NCBI GenBank assembly: GCA_045612665.1
Contig: JAZKZO010000030.1
Span: forward strand, 22,593-86,592
DNA length: 64,000 nt
Source of the DNA: RGIG2000 sp045612665
GTDB lineage: Bacteria; Bacillota; Clostridia; Oscillospirales; CAG-272
Direction: 5' to 3'
Part shown: positions 59,797 to 64,000 of the stretch, one piece after another
How the letters are laid out: each line of letters starts with the position of its first letter
How positions within the stretch are numbered: position 1 is the first letter of the stretch
Notes under the pieces: generated by a model
What the model was told of the DNA's origin: nothing
The model's database searches: none
The model's input: only the letters and a program-made list of their open reading frames with translations
Position numbers and translations under genes: made by a program

Positions 59797-60999
59797 TTAT
59801 AATTCTTCAAAAATGAGCGCTCCACCGCGAGTCGCCCTTGCCGCCTTAAAGGTCATCGTGCCTGCGTAGCCGTCAATTGCCTTAAAGCCAACGAATATAA
59901 GCCTGTCATTCCAAATCGCGCCCTTCGGCACACCTGCACACTCGACTCCCGAATCGCTCGGTGGAGCAAATCCCTCAAACGGCTTATCGGACACCATATA
60001 TTGTGCCTTGCCGGGAAGCGTGAAAACAAGATAGTATTTTCCGTTATATTTAAAATAATCGGGGCACTCGGGCTGACCGTGGTTTGGAGATACGAACATT
60101 TCCTTCTCACACTCGTCCCATTTTTCCATATCGCTTGATACGTAATGCGCAAGACAGCCCCTGTTTTCCTTTACAAGCGAGGTCGTTAAAAGCATATGGA
60201 AAAGCCCGTCCTCACCCAAAAAAACCTTTGGATCTCTTGCACTTGGCGCATCGTATTTTTCGGAAACGGTAAAGCAAAAGCTCTCGTCCTTTGTAAAATG
60301 ATAGCCGTCGTTTGACACACTTCGCCTAATAAGCGCAGGCAAGCCGGCGCGTCTCACCGTGTAATATAGATACTCCCTGCCACCCTTTCGTATCCAAGAG
60401 CCCGTGCAAATAGAGCCCTCGCTTTTGTCGGTTATCTCTACCGCCATCGGATGAACGCTCCACGTCTTGAAGTCCTTTGTTGAGATATGTGCCCATTGAT
60501 GCGCACCCATCCCCCACTTGCTCTTGTGATGATGGCGATCCTTTAAGTAAAAAACGTGATACTCTCCGTCCTTTACATATGGCATACAGTCCCCAACGAA
60601 CGAGCCGTCGTCAGGACGCCACCCCTCGGCATTCTCAAAGCTTGAAATAACACAGGGTAGCTCCTCTTTTTTATCAAAATACAGGGATATGTGTGCGTTT
60701 TCGCCCAAATCAAGCTCGTCGCCAAGTGCGAAAAGGCGCTCTCCGCAGGGCCATTCCTCATCTACTATTTTGCCGTTTATGTATAGCTCTATTCTATAAT
60801 CTAGCAATACAAGCTCCACCTTGTCGCCAACCTTGACGTTGCCCTTAAGCTCAAGCGGACGCTCGTTATAGTCGTAGAGCACCAAAACACGGATTTCTCC
60901 GTCGCAAGTGCATATTTCAAGACTCTTTTTGCCGTTTTTAAACGAGCTTGTCTCAAATGAGCTTCTATTTATTTCAAATGATATTTTTATGTCTTGCAT
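59797..60999 (-). CDS. GH32-like beta-propeller glycosidase with N-terminal beta-sandwich
   Basis: A 400-residue cytosolic protein. Residues 1-110 look like a beta-sandwich (many strands, GEIRVLVLYDYNE, IELYINGKIVDEEW), which in normal GH32 is C-terminal. The propeller (about 125-400) has VGDCMPYVKDGEYHVFYLKD in place of WxNDPNG, SARDPKVF (transition-state Asp motif RDP) and PECPDYF (acid/base EC motif). Acts on fructosides or a related furanoside. Its start overlaps the FGGY kinase stop by one base. Confidence 0.82.
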   Translation of the reverse strand: MQDIKISFEINRSSFETSSFKNGKKSLEICTCDGEIRVLVLYDYNERPLELKGNVKVGDKVELVLLDYRIELYINGKIVDEEWPCGERLFALGDELDLGENAHISLYFDKKEELPCVISSFENAEGWRPDDGSFVGDCMPYVKDGEYHVFYLKDRHHHKSKWGMGAHQWAHISTKDFKTWSVHPMAVEITDKSEGSICTGSWIRKGGREYLYYTVRRAGLPALIRRSVSNDGYHFTKDESFCFTVSEKYDAPSARDPKVFLGEDGLFHMLLTTSLVKENRGCLAHYVSSDMEKWDECEKEMFVSPNHGQPECPDYFKYNGKYYLVFTLPGKAQYMVSDKPFEGFAPPSDSGVECAGVPKGAIWNDRLIFVGFKAIDGYAGTMTFKAARATRGGALIFEEL

Positions 61000-62288
61000 T
61001 ATCCTCTCCTACAAAAAAGTGCCGCGCCCTTGGCTGCATCTTCCTTTATTTGGCTTACAAGAACACTCATACCGAACGTGTCCTCTATTAGCCTTTTTAA
61101 GATTTCATTTTTTCTTACAGCACCACCCGATGCAACAATGCGAGCTCCCTTTTTGGGGAAAGCACCATATAATCCGCAAAGCTCGTCGCACATTCCCTGT
61201 AATGTGCCTAGCACAAGGGCGGACGGTGTCAGGTTTTGACCGTCAATTTTACTTATTGAGCCTTTCAAATCGGGATTACTTCGCTTTCCAAAGAACGAAG
61301 TATCGACACAGAGTCCCTCTTTTTTGCTTTCGTACGCCTCGCACGCCAGCTTGTACATAATATCGTACTGTGGCGATTCCTTGCCCGTTGATGATGCTAT
61401 ATAGCTTCTAAAAAATTTTTCAAGCATCGAATATGCATATCCGCCACAAAGCGCCGAACCGCAAATAAGATATTTTCCGTTCACAAACGGTCGCAGCTCT
61501 AGCTCGTCATTTGGCTCTGTGTAATCACTCACCATTGACACCTGTGAGCCTGTTCCGATATTAACAAGCAAAGTGCTATCGTCCTCACCAACCGAGCCAA
61601 AAAAGCTCGCTTGATTGTCTCCTATCGCCACGTATACGGGAATTTCTCTGCATTTTCCTATCACAAGGCTTTCGTTTGTAACCTCGGGCAAAAAGCTTTT
61701 GTCAATACCAAGAAGTGAAAGCTTATCAGTCATAAAAGCTCCGTTTTTGATATCAAAAAGTCCGAAGCTTGATGCAACAGATGCGTGTGTCAACGTCCTT
61801 TTCACCTTGCATATTTTCATTATAAAGAGGTCCATTATACTGCAAAATCCAACCGCCTCGTCGGGCACTTTACCGTTTAGAGTGTTGTAATAATGCGTTG
61901 CAATGCCGTACCCTGTTGCGATTTTCTCGCCTGTGATTTCCTTTATTAGCTCGCAAGCGCTTTTGCCGTTTTGGAGCTTTTGCTCGGCGCGCTTGTCCTG
62001 CCAGGTCGCAAGATTTGAAACCGCCTCACCCTCGGAATTTATGTAAACAATTCCGTGCATTTGACCTGTTACGCCTATGCTAATAATTCCGTTGTACGAG
62101 TCGAGAATACTGTAAAGAAGCCCCTGCGCCTTTTCCATTATCGCATCGACGTCCTGCTCAAAATAAATCTCCGTGCAATTGTATGAATTGTGCTCAAGCG
62201 AGCACTCCTTCACTAGCCTTTTGGCGCCAATATCATATACAACAGCACTAACGGTCGTCGTGCCTATATCTATTCCAACTGAAAGCAT
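60999..62288 (-). CDS. FGGY-family carbohydrate kinase (sedoheptulokinase-like)
   Basis: A 429-residue kinase. SVGIDIGTTTVSAVVYD is the phosphate-1 motif; GVTGQMHGIVY near residue 93 and WQDKRA follow the sedoheptulokinase/xylulokinase pattern; GDNQASFFG and VNIGTGSQVS form the second half; GGAVRKN closes. Short for the family (usually about 490). Phosphorylates the sugar released by the GH32-like partner, a reasonable inference. Promoter TTGACT-17-TATAAT. Confidence 0.87.
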   Translation of the reverse strand: MLSVGIDIGTTTVSAVVYDIGAKRLVKECSLEHNSYNCTEIYFEQDVDAIMEKAQGLLYSILDSYNGIISIGVTGQMHGIVYINSEGEAVSNLATWQDKRAEQKLQNGKSACELIKEITGEKIATGYGIATHYYNTLNGKVPDEAVGFCSIMDLFIMKICKVKRTLTHASVASSFGLFDIKNGAFMTDKLSLLGIDKSFLPEVTNESLVIGKCREIPVYVAIGDNQASFFGSVGEDDSTLLVNIGTGSQVSMVSDYTEPNDELELRPFVNGKYLICGSALCGGYAYSMLEKFFRSYIASSTGKESPQYDIMYKLACEAYESKKEGLCVDTSFFGKRSNPDLKGSISKIDGQNLTPSALVLGTLQGMCDELCGLYGAFPKKGARIVASGGAVRKNEILKRLIEDTFGMSVLVSQIKEDAAKGAALFCRRG

Positions 62289-62311
62289 TATTTCACCACC
62301 CCTATGCTTAT

Positions 62312-62340
62312 ATTATAACGCCTTGCGCAATATAAGTCAA
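62312..62340 (-). promoter_or_regulatory. Sigma-A promoter of the kinase-GH32 operon
   Basis: Minus-strand TTGACT (62340-62335), 17-bp spacer, TATAAT (62317-62312). Confidence 0.8.
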
Positions 62341-62423
62341 ACATTTTATCTCAACCACATTAGAAAAAACAAAAAGGACACTAAAAGGGGCTCACTCTTA
62401 GGGATTTAAATTTAATAATTTAT

Positions 62424-62454
62424 AAAACTCGACTTGCAAAAAGTCGAGTTTTTT
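62424..62454 (+). terminator. Orphan intrinsic terminator
   Basis: Perfect 12-bp AAAACTCGACTT/AAGTCGAGTTTT stem with T6, but no plus-strand gene lies upstream: the preceding gene is divergent. It may end a small RNA, or be a remnant. Confidence 0.75.
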
Positions 62455-62470
62455 ATCTATACATAACTAC

Positions 62471-62499
62471 TTGAATTAAGATGGTATTTTTGCTATAAT
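62471..62499 (+). promoter_or_regulatory. Sigma-A promoter of the methyltransferase gene
   Basis: TTGAAT (62471-62476), 17-bp spacer ending TGC, TATAAT (62494-62499). Confidence 0.8.
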
Positions 62500-62535
62500 A
62501 AACTCATCGATAAATAAGAATTTGTAGGAGCGTAT

Positions 62536-63324
62536 ATGAATAGCGTAAACAAAACATTATATATCCCTTTATACGGCAAGTCCTATGTTAGCAAAAAGGG
62601 ATTGTTTATTGATGATAAAAAAGCCGAAGAAATTTGGGAAGCAGAAGGCTTTTCTCTTAAAGGAAAATCCAAATCCAAGTGGCTTGCTTACTATATGGGT
62701 GTTCGCTCTGCCGTGTTTGACGAATGGGTAAAGCAACAAATGGCAGATTCGCCAGATGCAGTGGTAATTCATATCGGGTGCGGAATGGATAGCCGAATTA
62801 TAAGAGTTGGAACTGAAAATCACAAGTGGTACGATGTGGATTTTTCAGAAGTTATTGAAGAAAGAAAACGCTACTACACTGAAACATATGACTACAAAAT
62901 GATTGCAGGCGATGCAAGAGATTGTAGTTGGTTGACTACTATTGAGAAAAAGAAATCTGCCATCGTCGTTATGGAAGGTGTAAGTATGTACTTGACAGTA
63001 GACGAAATGCGAAATTTAGTAGATAGCCTTTGTTCTCATTTTGAAAGCCTTATGCTTTTAGTGGACGCATATTCTTCATTTGCCGCTAAAATGTCAAAGC
63101 GTAGAAACCCTATAAATGATGTAGGTGTAACCGAGGTTTATGGTATAAACGAGCCACAAGCATATCAAACCGAGAAGCTTGCGTTTGTAAAAGAATACAC
63201 AATGATACCTAAAAAATACATAGACGAATTAAAAGGATTTGAAAGGTTTGTTTTCGAGAAGCTTTATGCAGGAGGTTTCTCGAAAAAGTTGTATCGCTTC
63301 TTTGAATACAAAAAGAAAGACTAA
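62536..63324 (+). CDS. Class I SAM-dependent methyltransferase, LCM/PpmP-type
   Basis: A 262-residue methyltransferase. HIGCGMDSRIIRV (about 78-90) is the SAM-binding motif of the leucine carboxyl methyltransferase-like family, YDVDFSEVI (the next acidic motif) and VVMEGVSMYL (about 145-154) match. Targets in bacterial members are small molecules or unknown. SD TAGGAG. Codon choice is visibly less biased and more AT-rich than in neighbours, suggesting later acquisition. Confidence 0.88.
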   Translation: MNSVNKTLYIPLYGKSYVSKKGLFIDDKKAEEIWEAEGFSLKGKSKSKWLAYYMGVRSAVFDEWVKQQMADSPDAVVIHIGCGMDSRIIRVGTENHKWYDVDFSEVIEERKRYYTETYDYKMIAGDARDCSWLTTIEKKKSAIVVMEGVSMYLTVDEMRNLVDSLCSHFESLMLLVDAYSSFAAKMSKRRNPINDVGVTEVYGINEPQAYQTEKLAFVKEYTMIPKKYIDELKGFERFVFEKLYAGGFSKKLYRFFEYKKKD

Positions 63325-63347
63325 CGAAAGGCGTTCGTTAGTCTTTT
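63317..63347 (+). terminator. Terminator of the methyltransferase gene
   Basis: AAGACTAACGAA/TTCGTTAGTCTT stem covering the stop codon, with a TTTTAT tail. Confidence 0.85.
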
Positions 63348-63423
63348 ATATTGTCTAAAATCCCTTGTAGGGACTTGGTGAATCGTGTCCTTTTGTTTGT
63401 GTTCACCCAACAATTTCGAACCT

Positions 63424-63828
63424 TTATGAATTATCCTTAACACTTGCTTGAAGCGTCGCTATAAACCCTCTTATATTATCTTCGTTATTACCTGTCATCT
63501 GGGTAGATAACCATTTCATATCTTTGAGCAGTAAATGATACTTTTTATCGGCAACTATACGAATATGGATTGATGACTTAACGAACAATCCTCTCTTAAT
63601 CGATAATTTCTCTATCGTATCGAAAGGAATTTCGGTGATATAAACACTACTTGCTGTATATATCAGAGCATTTTGCGTTAAATAGAAATATAGATTCTCA
63701 AAACGTCGTGAAATTAAAAACCAATAAAACCTACCACCATAGCATGGGTATTTTAAGTTCCACACTTTTCCATTAACAAGTTCACAAGTTAAATCAAATC
63801 TCTTTTTGAAATCATCTTTCCAACTCAT
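63424..63828 (-). CDS. Uncharacterised PH-like (GRAM/bPH-type) protein
   Basis: A 134-residue cytosolic-looking protein, strand-rich with a closing helix (about 118-130). The run FENLYFYLTQNALIYTASSVYITEIPFDTIEKLSIKR-type pattern (split by my reading into strands near 50-90) resembles bacterial pleckstrin-homology-like domains, but the match is only by shape. Start at 63828 from AAAGGCGGTGG; the frame runs upstream into the repeat at the window edge without a site. No neighbour gives a function. Confidence 0.7.
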   Translation of the reverse strand: MSWKDDFKKRFDLTCELVNGKVWNLKYPCYGGRFYWFLISRRFENLYFYLTQNALIYTASSVYITEIPFDTIEKLSIKRGLFVKSSIHIRIVADKKYHLLLKDMKWLSTQMTGNNEDNIRGFIATLQASVKDNS

Positions 63829-63886
63829 ATATCCACCGCCTTTCTTGAGGTTATTATAGCACAAAAGCGCAAGTAAGTCAATCCGT

Positions 63887-64000
63887 TTGCGCAAAGCGCA
63901 ACATCGTGCTTTTGTGTCCGCACGAATGAGGAATGATGTTTTCGCTACGCTCAAAATGATGTTGCCCTTCGGTCAAACGATGTTGTGTCCTACGGACACA
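63887..64000. repeat. Hairpin-repeat array at the right edge
   Basis: Perfect TTGCGC/GCGCAA (63887-63901) and TGTGTCC/GGACACA (63984-64000) hairpins flank imperfect ones (TTGcCC/GGtCAA at 63962-63976 and a TTTT/AAAA-ended unit at 63939-63956). The linkers ATGATG and ACGATG recur between units. The array runs off the window. Confidence 0.65.

Noticed and set aside
63829..64000. End of an insertion sequence
   Set aside because: No transposase or terminal inverted repeat pair; the units form separate hairpins.

Overview
The window reads as chromosome of an uncultured anaerobic Firmicute (Bacillota), most likely a gut-type Clostridia lineage. The signs are strong AGGAGG-type ribosome binding sites, consensus sigma-A promoters with a nearly constant 17-bp spacer, intrinsic hairpin/T-run terminators after most operons, an FMN riboswitch, meso-diaminopimelate dehydrogenase, a BspA-type leucine-rich-repeat secreted protein, RsgI-like sigma signalling, and several cytosolic glycosidases. 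The family-level lineage cannot be fixed from the sequence alone. I found no rRNA, tRNA, CRISPR array, transposase, prophage or origin, and no stretch over about 250 bases without a gene, signal or repeat.

Layout. 0-11.6 kb is core metabolism: a cut-off secreted protein, an SDR oxidoreductase, KDG kinase, a riboswitch-controlled riboflavin importer plus 8-oxoguanine glycosylase, a stand-alone GMP synthetase ATP-pyrophosphatase, a lipoprotein alkaline phosphatase, YwlG, phosphoglycerate mutase, a pseudouridine synthase, a phosphate transporter and an amidase-like protein. 11.7-18.5 kb holds three paralogous glycosidase-like proteins with clan GH-A-type catalytic motifs, two of them lipoproteins and one without export signal. 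18.6-25.1 kb has a Na/Pi symporter, a glycosyltransferase, LepA and HemW. 25.2-32.3 kb carries a giant LRR surface protein followed by a lipoprotein, an ECF sigma factor and a membrane anti-sigma, with an RsgI-type Asn-Pro-Ser domain in both the lipoprotein and the anti-sigma. 32.3-39.5 kb is housekeeping: nth-maf-U32 peptidase-zapA, facing proB-proA-thiI-DUF1292.

39.5-63.3 kb is dominated by carbohydrate use and transport: a ZIP transporter, a GH78-like glycosidase with a MATE pump, an operon of NSS transporter, trypsin-like lipoprotein, GH92 and GH29, an SGNH esterase, ddh, a second ZIP, a four-gene catabolic operon (SGNH esterase, HAD phosphatase, nucleoside-hydrolase-like enzyme, TIM-barrel isomerase), a PlsC-like acyltransferase with zinc ribbon, a 45-residue peptide, an XRE regulator, a GH32-like enzyme with an FGGY kinase, a methyltransferase and a PH-like protein. 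Short hairpin repeats lie at 5184-5283 and at the right edge.

How the genes may work together (inference): exported or lipid-anchored enzymes act on polymers outside the cell, cytosolic glycosidases finish imported oligosaccharides, and kinases feed the sugars to central metabolism. The ECF/RsgI-like trio is the best candidate for an envelope or substrate sensor, and is the strongest candidate for an undescribed system here.
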